This document shows positions 1 through 6,397 of a DNA stretch of 21,593 nt, piece by piece. A program made the position numbers and the translations under genes. Numbering within the stretch: position 1 is the stretch's first letter; each line of letters starts with the position of its first letter. The notes under the pieces are model-generated. The model was given only the letters and a program-made list of their open reading frames with translations. It ran no database searches and had not been told where the DNA came from. The stretch comes from DATJQA01 sp038057515 (GTDB lineage: Bacteria > Patescibacteriota > Minisyncoccia > UBA6257 > 2-01-FULL-56-20): assembly GCA_038057515.1 (NCBI GenBank), contig JBBUDB010000001.1:1-21593 (forward strand). Reading direction: 5' to 3'.

Positions 1-706
1 CTTTTTCATAACCAGCGACGAGCAATTTTTTCAAAGGCAGCTCGAGCGAGATGCGGAGATAAAAATCGGTGTCGAGCGCGTTGTGATGCGTCGCGAAGGG
101 CTCCGCTTCCGCCCCGCCTGGTACCGATTCTAAAACCGGAAGCTCAACCTCAAGAAAGCCCTCTTGCTTCATTGCCGCGCGGAACGTTTCCCAAAACGCC
201 GACTTTTTGCGGAACATCGTGGCGACTTCTGGATTCATGATGAGGTCGAGATATCGCTGGCGGAGGCGCGTTTCGGTGTCCTCGATGCCGGCCCACTTAT
301 CGGGCAGGGGCCGCAATGCCTTGGAGAGAATGATGGCGAACTTCGCCTCGACGCTTTTTTGCTTGGTCTTGGTGAGAAAAACCGGCCCGCCGATATTTAG
401 AAAATCACCCCGGTCGAGCGTGGCCTTAAGGAGCGCGAAATCCTTCAAATTGTCCTTGCGGAGTATCGCCTGCATCGTGCCCGTCTCATCATGCAAATCT
501 AGAAACATCACATTTCCCATGTCGCGGAGGCCTATCACCCGCCCGGCCAAAAAAACCTTCTTTTTCCCGCGAAGAAGTTTCGCAAAGTCCGTAAGCACCT
601 CGTCGGCCATGTGCGTGCGCTTCGAGGAAACCGGATACGGATCAACGCCCGCCGCCTGGAGCTTGGCGAGCTTATTCTTTCGTTCGCGGATGATATCGTC
701 GAGCAT
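1..706 (-). CDS. lysS: Lysyl-tRNA synthetase, class II (N-terminal 235 residues, runs off window)
   Basis: Charges tRNA(Lys) with lysine in the cytoplasm. The frame opens at ATG 706-704 and leaves the window at position 1, so only 235 of roughly 490-500 residues are visible. Residues 1-40 are the usual N-terminal helix, and about 50-140 form the OB-fold anticodon-binding domain (GRVIGLRDMGNVMFLDL at 55-71). Class II motif 1 begins near residue 160 and includes FLEVELPVL at 184-192, followed by PGGAEAEPF and the lysine-pocket stretch THHNALDTDFYLRIS. This matches bacterial LysRS closely and separates it from AspRS or AsnRS. No Shine-Dalgarno sequence precedes the ATG. The upstream spacer carries two CTAG tetramers (726-729, 757-760), discussed in the findings. 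Confidence 0.93.
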   Translation of the reverse strand, partial: MLDDIIRERKNKLAKLQAAGVDPYPVSSKRTHMADEVLTDFAKLLRGKKKVFLAGRVIGLRDMGNVMFLDLHDETGTMQAILRKDNLKDFALLKATLDRGDFLNIGGPVFLTKTKQKSVEAKFAIILSKALRPLPDKWAGIEDTETRLRQRYLDLIMNPEVATMFRKKSAFWETFRAAMKQEGFLEVELPVLESVPGGAEAEPFATHHNALDTDFYLRISLELPLKKLLVAGYEK

Positions 707-802
707 GATGCGAGTGTTTTAGAGACTAGGGTTTAGCGAATAGGGCTACGACGCAACTAGAATACCAATAAATACTAATACAACTGGGGGTTTTCGACGA
801 TA
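707..802. other. AT-rich intergenic spacer between divergent lysS and lipoprotein frame
   Basis: This AT-rich spacer holds the unresolved lysS promoter and two CTAG sites at 726-729 and 757-760. Its minus strand contains CCTATTCGCTAAACCCTAG, which resembles CTAG-rich strings near 6370-6393 and 16463-16485. I could not find a convincing -35/-10 pair for lysS. Confidence 0.4.
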
Positions 803-831
803 TTGACTATTTACACATGCTATAGTATAAT
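803..831 (+). promoter_or_regulatory. Near-consensus sigma-70 promoter for the plus-strand lipoprotein frame
   Basis: TTGACT at 803-808 and TATAAT at 826-831 are separated by exactly 17 bp. Transcription should start near 838. A small hairpin (GCCGC, CTT loop, GCGGC; 851-863) and an AGGAGG ribosome-binding site at 872-877 follow, 5 nt before a GTG start. Promoter and SD together strongly support a real plus-strand gene starting here. Confidence 0.8.
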
Positions 832-882
832 ACAAAAGGAACCTTTAACCGCCGCCTTGCGGCATAACCATAGGAGGCCAAC

Positions 883-1575
883 GTGGCCAATTGTCTCTTC
901 CGTACCACGCTCTGCGTCGTGATGTTCATCGGCCTCGCGGCCTGCCAGGGCTCCTGCGGCGGCGAGAAGAAGTCACCGATGACCGAAACGTCGACAACCC
1001 CGACGGCGCAGGTGTTCATGCCCAGCCGATCTCCCATCTGCCTTCGGGGCGAAGATCTCCCTGGGTTCGTCGCCAACCTCAACGTCGGCAACCCGACGGG
1101 TGACGCCCCCCTCGAACTTCCGCCGGAGAAGTTCAACCGCGGTTCCGAAAGAACGCGAGCGGCGCTACAATCGTTACGCAATTTTCACGATCTCGTACTT
1201 CGTCTCCCCCGTCGGTGTCGTGACGACGACCGTCTCCCCCACGGACCGACCCAAAAGCGCCTTGCCGATCGGCGACTCGTTCGATATCTTGCTATCTTCC
1301 GGCTTCGCTTCGTTCGAGCCAACAATCTCGTAGTTAAGTTCTTTGCCCGCTTTTTTCACCACGATGTGCGAACCAACCTGAACGACACCGGTGCGCGGTC
1401 CTCCGGCCACGACGACTTCGGTGCGACGCAGCATCTTCTCAAGTTCAAAGATCCGCGCTTCGACGCGCGCCTGCTCCTCGCGCGCTTCGGCGTATTCGGA
1501 GTTCTCCGAAAGATCGCCGTATTCTTTGGCGCGCTTCAAAAGATCGGCGATCTCGAGGCGCCGTGGGCCCTTTAA
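883..1575 (+). CDS. Putative small lipoprotein; 3' end uncertain, frame runs antisense into greA
   Basis: I do not recognise the family. The GTG start at 883 is fixed by AGGAGG 5 nt upstream and a near-consensus promoter. The N-terminus is a short basic segment, a hydrophobic core (TLCVVMFIGLAAC) and a lipobox-like LAAC at residues 18-21, then CQGSCGGEKK, so export and lipidation at Cys21 are likely. Codons to about position 1150 have GC-rich third positions typical of a real gene. No in-frame stop occurs before greA ends on the other strand at 1174. The frame stays open to 1575, where it is simply antisense to greA. The true protein is probably about 90-100 residues, and its original stop may have been lost to a rearrangement or sequence error. 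I trust the start far more than the end. Confidence 0.45.
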   Translation: MANCLFRTTLCVVMFIGLAACQGSCGGEKKSPMTETSTTPTAQVFMPSRSPICLRGEDLPGFVANLNVGNPTGDAPLELPPEKFNRGSERTRAALQSLRNFHDLVLRLPRRCRDDDRLPHGPTQKRLADRRLVRYLAIFRLRFVRANNLVVKFFARFFHHDVRTNLNDTGARSSGHDDFGATQHLLKFKDPRFDARLLLARFGVFGVLRKIAVFFGALQKIGDLEAPWAL

Positions 1576-1641
1576 AACGGTGAGCTCCTTTTGGAGCTCT
1601 TCAAGTTTTTCCTGGCTGACGTACTGTTTGCTGTTTGTCAT
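1174..1641 (-). CDS. greA: Transcript cleavage factor GreA
   Basis: GreA binds the RNA polymerase secondary channel and stimulates cleavage of backtracked transcripts. The 155-residue product has the family's usual length (about 158). Residues 1-75 form the antiparallel coiled coil. The catalytic tip is seen as YGDLSENSEY at 41-50, containing the conserved Asp and Glu that hold Mg2+. Residues 80-155 are the FKBP-like C-terminal domain, with the family's SPIGKALLGRSVGETV segment. It sits 27 nt downstream of the glycosyltransferase gene, so the two may be co-transcribed. The plus-strand lipoprotein frame overlaps it in antisense. Confidence 0.96.
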   Translation of the reverse strand: MTNSKQYVSQEKLEELQKELTVLKGPRRLEIADLLKRAKEYGDLSENSEYAEAREEQARVEARIFELEKMLRRTEVVVAGGPRTGVVQVGSHIVVKKAGKELNYEIVGSNEAKPEDSKISNESPIGKALLGRSVGETVVVTTPTGETKYEIVKIA

Positions 1642-1668
1642 GAGGGGATTTCGAAGAGTATTTAGAAT

Positions 1669-2406
1669 TTAGATTTTATAAACATTTGAGGAGAGCCACC
1701 ACCGTATCTGCGCCACTTCGAGAAAGAATTTGACGTACGCCGAGGCCTTTACTTTCGACTTCCCGTCATGTACCCAGTGAACGGGCACTTCCCGAATGCG
1801 ATAGCCAAGCTTTTTGGCCAGGGCAAGGATCTCGACATCGAAGCTCCAACCGCCGATACGAGAAAGCGCGAAGACCTTCTCGGCAACTTCCGCGGTGAAC
1901 GCCTTGAACCCGCACTGCGTGTCCCAAAGTCCCGGCAGAACGAGCGGCTGGATCCAGAAAAGATTGCCGAGCTTCCCTGGGATCTGCCGGTACCACGGCT
2001 CGGGCGGGTCGAGCTTACTGCCCTTGGCCGAGCGCGAGCAGATGACGACACCATAACCTTCGTTAAAAAACGGTATCATCTGGTCGAAGTGGTCTATCGT
2101 CGTCGCGTTATCGGAATCCATGAAGAGACGAATCTCTCCCTCCGCCGTGAGCATTCCCTGCCGCACCACCCCGCCCTTGCCCTTGTTCTCTTTGTTATCG
2201 ACGAGCTTTAGGTTCTTGATGGTGGGCGCCATTTTCCGAACCACCTCGGCCGTATTGTCCTTCGAGCCGTCATTTATGACGAGTATCTCGTAAGTGTATT
2301 TCTTATCGGCCAGACGTCTGTCGATATCGATGAGCGTCTTGGGGAGCCGGTCCGCCTCGTCGTAGGCCGGTAAAATTATCGAAAGATAGGGCTTCTTCTG
2401 TTCCAT
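1669..2406 (-). CDS. Family 2 glycosyltransferase, polyprenyl/dolichyl-phosphate sugar transferase-like
   Basis: Likely transfers a sugar from a nucleotide donor to a polyprenyl-phosphate carrier at the inner membrane face, feeding envelope glycan or protein glycosylation. The product is 245 residues from ATG 2406. The GT-A fold shows LSIILPAYDE near residue 8, VINDGSKDNT at 43-52, the acceptor-loop GKGGVVRQGM and the metal-binding DSD at 97-99. Conserved DTQCGFKAF and the C-terminal VPVHWVHDGKSKV follow, as in dolichyl-phosphate glucosyl/mannosyltransferases. No membrane segments are seen, unlike DPM1-like proteins with C-terminal helices. An in-frame ATG at 2427 would add 7 residues, but it overlaps a probable -10 box, so I prefer 2406. 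The exact sugar cannot be told from sequence. Confidence 0.88.
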   Translation of the reverse strand: MEQKKPYLSIILPAYDEADRLPKTLIDIDRRLADKKYTYEILVINDGSKDNTAEVVRKMAPTIKNLKLVDNKENKGKGGVVRQGMLTAEGEIRLFMDSDNATTIDHFDQMIPFFNEGYGVVICSRSAKGSKLDPPEPWYRQIPGKLGNLFWIQPLVLPGLWDTQCGFKAFTAEVAEKVFALSRIGGWSFDVEILALAKKLGYRIREVPVHWVHDGKSKVKASAYVKFFLEVAQIRWWLSSNVYKI

Positions 2407-2417
2407 AATAGGCTCTG

Positions 2418-2446
2418 ATTGTAGCACATCCGGGGGTGACTGTCGC
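2418..2446 (-). promoter_or_regulatory. Possible promoter giving an almost leaderless glycosyltransferase mRNA
   Basis: On the minus strand GCGACA (2446-2441) and TACAAT (2423-2418) are 17 bp apart. The predicted start, near 2411, is only about 5 nt before ATG 2406, leaving no room for a Shine-Dalgarno site. The -10 is good and the -35 weak. The rest of the 108-nt spacer after map holds a short AAATAG/CTATTT hairpin over the map stop and nothing else I recognise. Confidence 0.35.
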
Positions 2447-2514
2447 CCTGTCGCTCCGCGCGACGAACAAAGCGGATTTCTGCGCTCTTTGCGAGGTTTT
2501 AGATAAATAGAATC

Positions 2515-3270
2515 CTATTTCGTAAGAATCACCGGACCTTTGTTTGTAACAACAACGGTGTGTTCGAAGTGCGCGGACAGCGAGCCGTCCCGTGTCACGA
2601 AGCTATCATCTTTCAACTGCCTCACCGCTTCACTGCCCATATTGACCATCGGTTCGATGGCAATGACCATGCCGACGCGCAAGCGCTCCCCCGTCCCGGC
2701 CTGGCCGAAGTTCGGCACCGACGGCTCTTCGTGGAGCTTCCGGCCGATTCCGTGTCCGGTCAGGGTCGTCACCACGGAAAAGCCGTTCTCCTCGACGAAT
2801 GATTGCACCGCCTGTCCGATATCGCCCAGGCGCGCCTCCGGCCAGGCGGCCTTGATGCCGCGATAAAGCGCCTCTTCGGTTATCGCCACTAAGTGCCTCG
2901 CCTCGGGCGAAACCGCGCCGACGGCGACGGTCGTGGCCGCATCAACATAAAAACCTTCATGCACCAGGCCAAGATCAAGCTTCACGAGATCGCCATCTTT
3001 TATCACATACTTCCCCGGCGGACCATGAACGACGCTGTCATTTATCGAAGCGCAGAGCGTGAAGGGATACGCCTTTGTGGCGCCGTTCGGTTTGTACCCC
3101 AAAAACGCCGGCCGGTCGCCGGTCGCCGTGATAAGCTCTCTGGCACGCTCATCGAGCTCAAGCGGCGGGACTCCTGCCTTCACTTCTCCTCGAAGGGTGC
3201 GGAGCACGACGCCCAGACGGCGGCCCGCCTCGGCCATAAGGGCGATCTCTTCTTTTGATTTGATGGTCAT
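2515..3270 (-). CDS. map: Methionine aminopeptidase, type I
   Basis: Removes the initiator methionine from nascent proteins. The open frame extends upstream to 3672, but the gene starts at ATG 3270: AAGGAGG lies at 3285-3279, 8 nt upstream, and similarity begins with MTIKSKEEIALM. The product is 251 residues, a single pita-bread domain without the N-terminal extension of longer types. All metal and catalytic residues are present: His82 (VHGPPG), Asp99 and Asp110 (KLDLGLVHEGFYVDA), His173 (GHGIGRKLHEEP), Glu206 (IEPM) and Glu236 (FEHTVV). It follows adk by 13 nt, the usual secY-adk-map order. It is one of the few minus-strand genes here with a strong SD. Confidence 0.97.
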   Translation of the reverse strand: MTIKSKEEIALMAEAGRRLGVVLRTLRGEVKAGVPPLELDERARELITATGDRPAFLGYKPNGATKAYPFTLCASINDSVVHGPPGKYVIKDGDLVKLDLGLVHEGFYVDAATTVAVGAVSPEARHLVAITEEALYRGIKAAWPEARLGDIGQAVQSFVEENGFSVVTTLTGHGIGRKLHEEPSVPNFGQAGTGERLRVGMVIAIEPMVNMGSEAVRQLKDDSFVTRDGSLSAHFEHTVVVTNKGPVILTK

Positions 3271-3283
3271 GACTCCTGCCTCC

Positions 3284-3979
3284 TTAGCGCGACCGGCGAA
3301 GGATCGCGCGCTTGGCCGCTTCGAACACTTTGTATGGCGCCGGCCGGCCATCGATAAGATGCACCGTGTGACCCCTCTTTTTCGCGTAAGAAAAAACCGG
3401 CGCCGTGCGTTCGGCGAACTCTTTGAGGCGTTCGCGGATAACCTCCGGCTTGTCGAGCGAGCGCCTGTAGAGCGGCCCGCCACAGATGGGGCAGTGCGTC
3501 GGATGCTTAGAAGGATAATACTGCGTAAGCAACGCCGCCTTGCATTCTTTGCAGAGGAGCCGTGCGCCATTGCGCCGGAATGAATGCTCCGCGTCGACGT
3601 CGAGTCGAATAAAGAACATATTCTTTTTCCCGTAGAGTTTCTCGAGGAGCGGCACGAGTCGCTCGGCTTCATACATCGTACGCGGCGAACCGGAAAAGAC
3701 CACGCCCCAGCCGGCCTTGGCCAGTTTTATGGTTTCCTTCTTTACTTCGCCGATCACGAAACTTGGCGTCATTAGAATTCCCGTGTCGAAATTCTTGCGC
3801 TCGCGCTTGATGATCGCCTCCCTTTGCCGCTTCGGGTCATGCACGACCGATTCCAAAAACCGGCCGGTGTCGAAGTGAATCAGGCCGAAGGTATCGGCCA
3901 AGAGATTTGCCTGCGTCCCCTTGCCGCTTCCCGGAACGCCATACACCATCACCGCCATCTTCCGCATATGTTGTGTCAT
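3284..3979 (-). CDS. adk: Adenylate kinase-type nucleoside monophosphate kinase with zinc LID
   Basis: Interconverts ATP and AMP with ADP. From ATG 3979 the product is 231 residues. It has the P-loop GVPGSGKGT at 14-22, a DTGR segment at 37-40 in the NMP-binding region, and a LID domain with four cysteines (Cys143, Cys146, Cys163, Cys166) that should bind zinc. The motif that is usually DGFPRT reads SGSPRT at 96-101, so the conserved Asp and Phe are replaced. The gene may be a divergent CPR-type NMP kinase with altered substrate preference. In-frame ATGs at 3967, 3958 and 3949 are alternative starts. The plus-strand phosphatase gene separates it from secY and is divergent to it. Confidence 0.88.
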   Translation of the reverse strand: MTQHMRKMAVMVYGVPGSGKGTQANLLADTFGLIHFDTGRFLESVVHDPKRQREAIIKRERKNFDTGILMTPSFVIGEVKKETIKLAKAGWGVVFSGSPRTMYEAERLVPLLEKLYGKKNMFFIRLDVDAEHSFRRNGARLLCKECKAALLTQYYPSKHPTHCPICGGPLYRRSLDKPEVIRERLKEFAERTAPVFSYAKKRGHTVHLIDGRPAPYKVFEAAKRAILRRSR

Positions 3980-3986
3980 GCCGTAT

Positions 3987-4015
3987 ATCGTACCGCGAAA
4001 TAAACAATTCGTGAA
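3987..4015 (-). promoter_or_regulatory. Possible adk promoter, near-leaderless
   Basis: Minus-strand TTCACG (4015-4010) and TACGAT (3992-3987) are 17 bp apart, each matching consensus at 4 of 6 bases. The expected start is at about 3980, essentially the ATG. It lies back to back with the plus-strand promoter at 4017-4045, forming a compact divergent control region. Confidence 0.35.
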
Positions 4016-4016
4016 C

Positions 4017-4045
4017 TTGACACATGACGGCGCGTAATATTTAAT
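4017..4045 (+). promoter_or_regulatory. Strong sigma-70 promoter for the histidine phosphatase gene
   Basis: TTGACA at 4017-4022 is perfect and TTTAAT at 4040-4045 matches 5 of 6, with 17 bp between. The predicted start near 4052 gives a leader of about 28 nt that contains AAGGAG at 4069-4074, 5 nt before the ATG. Confidence 0.75.
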
Positions 4046-4079
4046 TGACCCAGCTCGACAAGAGCGGGAAGGAGAACGA

Positions 4080-4529
4080 ATGAAACGTCTCGTTGTCGTA
4101 CGGCATGGAAACTCCCCTGGTGACGACCTGACGGAGGCGGGCCGCTTCCAGGCCGAGCGCCTCGGCCAATCCTTGAGGGCCCTCTGCAACGGCGATGCTT
4201 TCGTGATCGCCACGTCCGACAAGAACCGCGCCCGGCAGACGGGGGTGATTCTCGCGGAGCAGATCGGCGGCACCCCCATCGAAACCGTCGCGGACGAGTG
4301 CGTCGCCCAGCCGCTTTACTTCGAAGATGAGTTCGCGAATCTCATGAAGCGTCTCGCCGACCGGGCGGACATCGTCATCGCCGTGAGCCACCAGATGTCG
4401 GTTCAGCGCATCGTGAAGCGCCAGATCAAGGGCCTTGGCCTCACGTGGGTTGCACCGGAAATCGTGTCGGAGTGCGCCGGCTTCGTCCTCGACTACGAGG
4501 CGAAGACCATCACCCCGATCTCCCACTAG
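4080..4529 (+). CDS. Histidine phosphatase superfamily protein, SixA/phosphoglycerate mutase-like
   Basis: A small single-domain phosphatase of 149 residues, size and motifs like SixA phosphohistidine phosphatases. Visible motifs are VVVRHGNSPGDDLTEAGRFQ, with catalytic His9 in RHG (8-10), SDKNRARQT at 46-54 giving the second phosphate-binding Arg, and AVSHQM at 101-106 giving the second catalytic His104. No signal peptide or membrane segment is seen, so it is cytoplasmic. The start is fixed by AAGGAG 5 nt upstream and the strong promoter. It is transcribed alone, against all core genes, between secY and adk, which are adjacent in most bacteria. That suggests an insertion. The substrate is unknown. 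Confidence 0.88.
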   Translation: MKRLVVVRHGNSPGDDLTEAGRFQAERLGQSLRALCNGDAFVIATSDKNRARQTGVILAEQIGGTPIETVADECVAQPLYFEDEFANLMKRLADRADIVIAVSHQMSVQRIVKRQIKGLGLTWVAPEIVSECAGFVLDYEAKTITPISH

Positions 4530-4554
4530 AGCCGACATCTCGCCGCAAATCCTG

Positions 4555-4585
4555 AAGCCGTCGCGGCGCACCACCGCGACGGCTT
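4555..4585 (+). terminator. Hairpin terminator after the histidine phosphatase gene
   Basis: AAGCCGTCGCGG (4555-4566) pairs perfectly with CCGCGACGGCTT (4574-4585) around a 7-nt loop. A short T run (4584-4586) follows. The 12-bp GC-rich stem 26 nt after the stop fits intrinsic termination, though the U-tract is short. Confidence 0.7.
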
Positions 4586-4640
4586 TCACATTCCCGTGAC
4601 ACACCCCGCCCCCGAGAAGCGCTGCAAGCGCTACAACTTT

Positions 4641-4684
4641 GAAATTATATTATATCCCACGGCCGTGGGATATAATATAATTTC
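4641..4684. repeat. Perfect 44-bp palindrome
   Basis: The 22-nt arms 4641-4662 and 4663-4684 are exact reverse complements with no spacer. Each arm is AT-rich outside (TATAAT-like strings on both strands) and GC-rich at the centre (CCCACGGCCGTGGG). It lies 55 bp after the phosphatase terminator hairpin. It could be a bidirectional terminator, a cruciform or protein-binding site, or a paired promoter. No gene uses it obviously. Confidence 0.9.
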
Positions 4685-4719
4685 CCATTATTGTTATTGT
4701 GAGTTGGTTTGGTAATGAA

Positions 4720-4743
4720 AGCTTGCCTCCGCGAAGGCAAGCT
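4720..4743. other. GC-rich hairpin, possible minus-strand terminator
   Basis: AGCTTGCC (4720-4727) pairs with GGCAAGCT (4736-4743) across an 8-nt loop. Read on the minus strand the stem is followed by TTTCATT, a weak U-tract, so it may end transcripts coming from secY. Confidence 0.45.
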
Positions 4744-4757
4744 ACCTCAAGCCACCC

Positions 4758-4773
4758 ATAAGCCAGTTTCTGT
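4758..4773 (-). ncRNA. RNase P RNA-like 3' signature without a recognisable 5' partner
   Basis: The minus strand reads ACAGAA-AC-TGGCTTAT, the pattern that ends type A bacterial RNase P RNA (3' strand of helix P4, then the tail). A hairpin GGTTTGCCC/GGGCAAACC (4798-4819) lies just upstream in transcript sense. I could not find the matching GAGGAAAGTCC of the 5' half between here and secY. It is either a degenerate fragment, a very unusual rnpB, or coincidence. Confidence 0.2.
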
Positions 4774-4843
4774 ATCTTGGGGAATCTGAACAATAGAGGT
4801 TTGCCCATCCGGGCAAACCACCTTCAGTCCACTTGATAAAAAC

Positions 4844-5036
4844 TTTCGTATTGCGAATACCTAAGCGAAGTCGGATTGAAATTTAACGAACGAGGTGCGC
4901 GTTTTTTGACACATAAACGGAGTGGTCGGAAAACTCCGCAGGAGGCAAACGGGAACCGCTCCGTTTATTCAAAAAACGCGCGCCGATAGAGTATAAATTT
5001 ATCCGACGAAGCGGGTATCGCAATGCGAAAGGTTTT
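4844..5036. ncRNA. 193-nt rod-like imperfect inverted repeat (candidate structured RNA or MITE)
   Basis: Outer arms (about 4844-4885 and 4994-5036) pair at roughly 35 positions, with single-base bulges and one internal loop. Inside is an 11 x 12 nt unpaired bubble (4886-4896, 4982-4993). Next comes a 13-bp stem GCGCGTTTTTTGA (4897-4909) with TCAAAAAACGCGC (4969-4981), a 3-nt bulge, a 10-bp stem ATAAACGGAG/CTCCGTTTAT, and a small apical region with a CGGA-AAAC-TCCG hairpin. Length and a central bubble in a long rod recall 6S RNA, but no sequence match was made. One G-U pair fits a plus-strand transcript. The right arm overlaps the secY stop codon. An alternative is a non-autonomous element with long inverted ends. 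Confidence 0.5.
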
Positions 5037-6303
5037 AGAACCCCTCGTACTCGCGCACGGTGAGCTGCGAATTCACCTGGCGCATGGTCTCAAGCGATAC
5101 CGAAACGACGATGAGGAGCGCCGTGCCGCTGATCGTGAGCACGGCGATACCCGTGATCTGCTCCACGATAATCGGCAAAACGGCGATGAGACCGAGGAAG
5201 ATGGCGCCGAAGAGCGTCACCCGATTGATAACGTGCGAGAAGAACGCGGCGGTCGTCTCCCCCGGCCGGATGCCTGGCACGAAACCGCCGCCGCGCTGGA
5301 GATTCTTCGCCACCTCCGCCGGATTGAACGTGATTGAGGTGTAGAAGTACGTGAAGATGAACACGAGGAAAAAGTAGAAGGTGCCGTAGATGAGCTGGTT
5401 GTTCAGGAAGTTATTCACCAGCGTATTGACGCGCAGGGCATAATCAACCGAGACCACCGAAAGAATCTGGGCGATGAATTGCGGAAAAAGGAGCACCGAG
5501 ATGGCGAAGATGAGCGGGATCATGCCGGCCTGGTTCACCTTTAAAGGCAGGTAGCTCGAGGCACCGCCGTAGAGCTTGTTGCCGCGCACCCGACGGGCAT
5601 AGGCGATCGGGATCTTCCGCTCGCCTTCATTAAGATATACAACGCCCGCGATGACGAACAATCCAACAACAAGAAAACCAAGATAGGTCGGGAGCAACCC
5701 CGGCGTGTAGGACGCAAACGCAAGCGCCACCTGGCTTGGCAAGCCAGCCACGATACCGGCCAGAATAATGAGCGAGATGCCGTTGCCGATCTTCTGTTCG
5801 GTGATGAGTTCGCCCAGCCAAAGCGTGATCATCGAACCCGTGGTAATAGCGAGCACGTTCGTGAGGGTTGCGAAAAGAGGCAGTTTATCGATGACGCCTT
5901 GCGAGGCGAGGATCGAGAGAAAACCATAAGACTGGAGCACCGCAAAAGGCACCGCGAGCATCCGCGAGTACTGGTTGAACTTTGCCTGGCCGCGGGCGCC
6001 TTCCTCGTAATACATCTGCTTGAACTTCGGAAAGATGATCGTGAGAAGCTGCATCACGATGGTCGCCGTGATGTAGGGGCCGACGCCAAGCATGGCGACC
6101 GAAAGATTCGAAAGGCCGCCGCCAGAAAAAAGGTTCAGGAAGCCGAGGAGTTGGTTCGAACCGAAGAAGTTCCGAAGCCGATCGGCGTCAACTCCCGGAA
6201 TGGGGATCGCGGCCAAAAGCCGGAAGGCGATGAGGAGTCCGACAACAATAAATATCTTCAGCCGAAGGTCTTTGATGCGGAAGATTTGGAGGAGGCGGTT
6301 CAT
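5035..6303 (-). CDS. secY: Preprotein translocase subunit SecY
   Basis: Central channel of the SecYEG translocon in the cytoplasmic membrane. The product is 422 residues, near the usual 430-440, with about ten hydrophobic segments. It begins MNRLLQIFRIKDLRLKIF. Then come the plug and first periplasmic region (LFSGGGLSNLSVAMLGVGPYI), the long cytoplasmic loop carrying the basic GERKIPIAYARR segment, and the C-terminal ETMRQVNSQLTVREYEGF. It is the last gene of the S10-spc run here, 94 nt after rplO, longer than most spacers. The spacer holds a TATACT -10-like box and four CTAG sites, so secY may also have its own promoter. adk does not follow directly because a non-coding region and a plus-strand gene intervene. 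Confidence 0.97.
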   Translation of the reverse strand: MNRLLQIFRIKDLRLKIFIVVGLLIAFRLLAAIPIPGVDADRLRNFFGSNQLLGFLNLFSGGGLSNLSVAMLGVGPYITATIVMQLLTIIFPKFKQMYYEEGARGQAKFNQYSRMLAVPFAVLQSYGFLSILASQGVIDKLPLFATLTNVLAITTGSMITLWLGELITEQKIGNGISLIILAGIVAGLPSQVALAFASYTPGLLPTYLGFLVVGLFVIAGVVYLNEGERKIPIAYARRVRGNKLYGGASSYLPLKVNQAGMIPLIFAISVLLFPQFIAQILSVVSVDYALRVNTLVNNFLNNQLIYGTFYFFLVFIFTYFYTSITFNPAEVAKNLQRGGGFVPGIRPGETTAAFFSHVINRVTLFGAIFLGLIAVLPIIVEQITGIAVLTISGTALLIVVSVSLETMRQVNSQLTVREYEGF

Positions 6304-6397
6304 GGTGAGATAACTAGAGATTAGTAGGGGTAGCTGACTAGCAGTATATCTATTTTCGACATCCGTGCGCTAGTCGCCTATTCTCTAGGCAACTAAA
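6304..6397 (-). promoter_or_regulatory. secY upstream spacer: CTAG sites, paired repeats, possible -10
   Basis: Four CTAG tetramers lie at 6314, 6338, 6370 and 6385. GACTAGC (6336-6342) can pair with GCTAGTC (6369-6375), and CTAGAGA (6314-6320) with TCTCTAG (6382-6388), giving a nested hairpin. Minus-strand TATACT (6348-6343) is a good -10, but I see no clear -35. The spacer could house a regulated internal promoter for secY. Confidence 0.4.

Noticed and set aside
3271..3672. N-terminal extension of map to an upstream ATG
   Set aside because: Only reads through adk in another frame; AAGGAGG and similarity fix the start at 3270.
4041..4604. Minus-strand open frame of 187 codons
   Set aside because: It is the antisense shadow of the histidine phosphatase gene, which has motifs, promoter and SD.
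4600..5034. tRNA or complete tmRNA/RNase P gene in the non-coding region
   Set aside because: No tRNA cloverleaf with a T-arm motif and no tmRNA ends; the RNase P 5' consensus is missing, so only a partial signature is reported.
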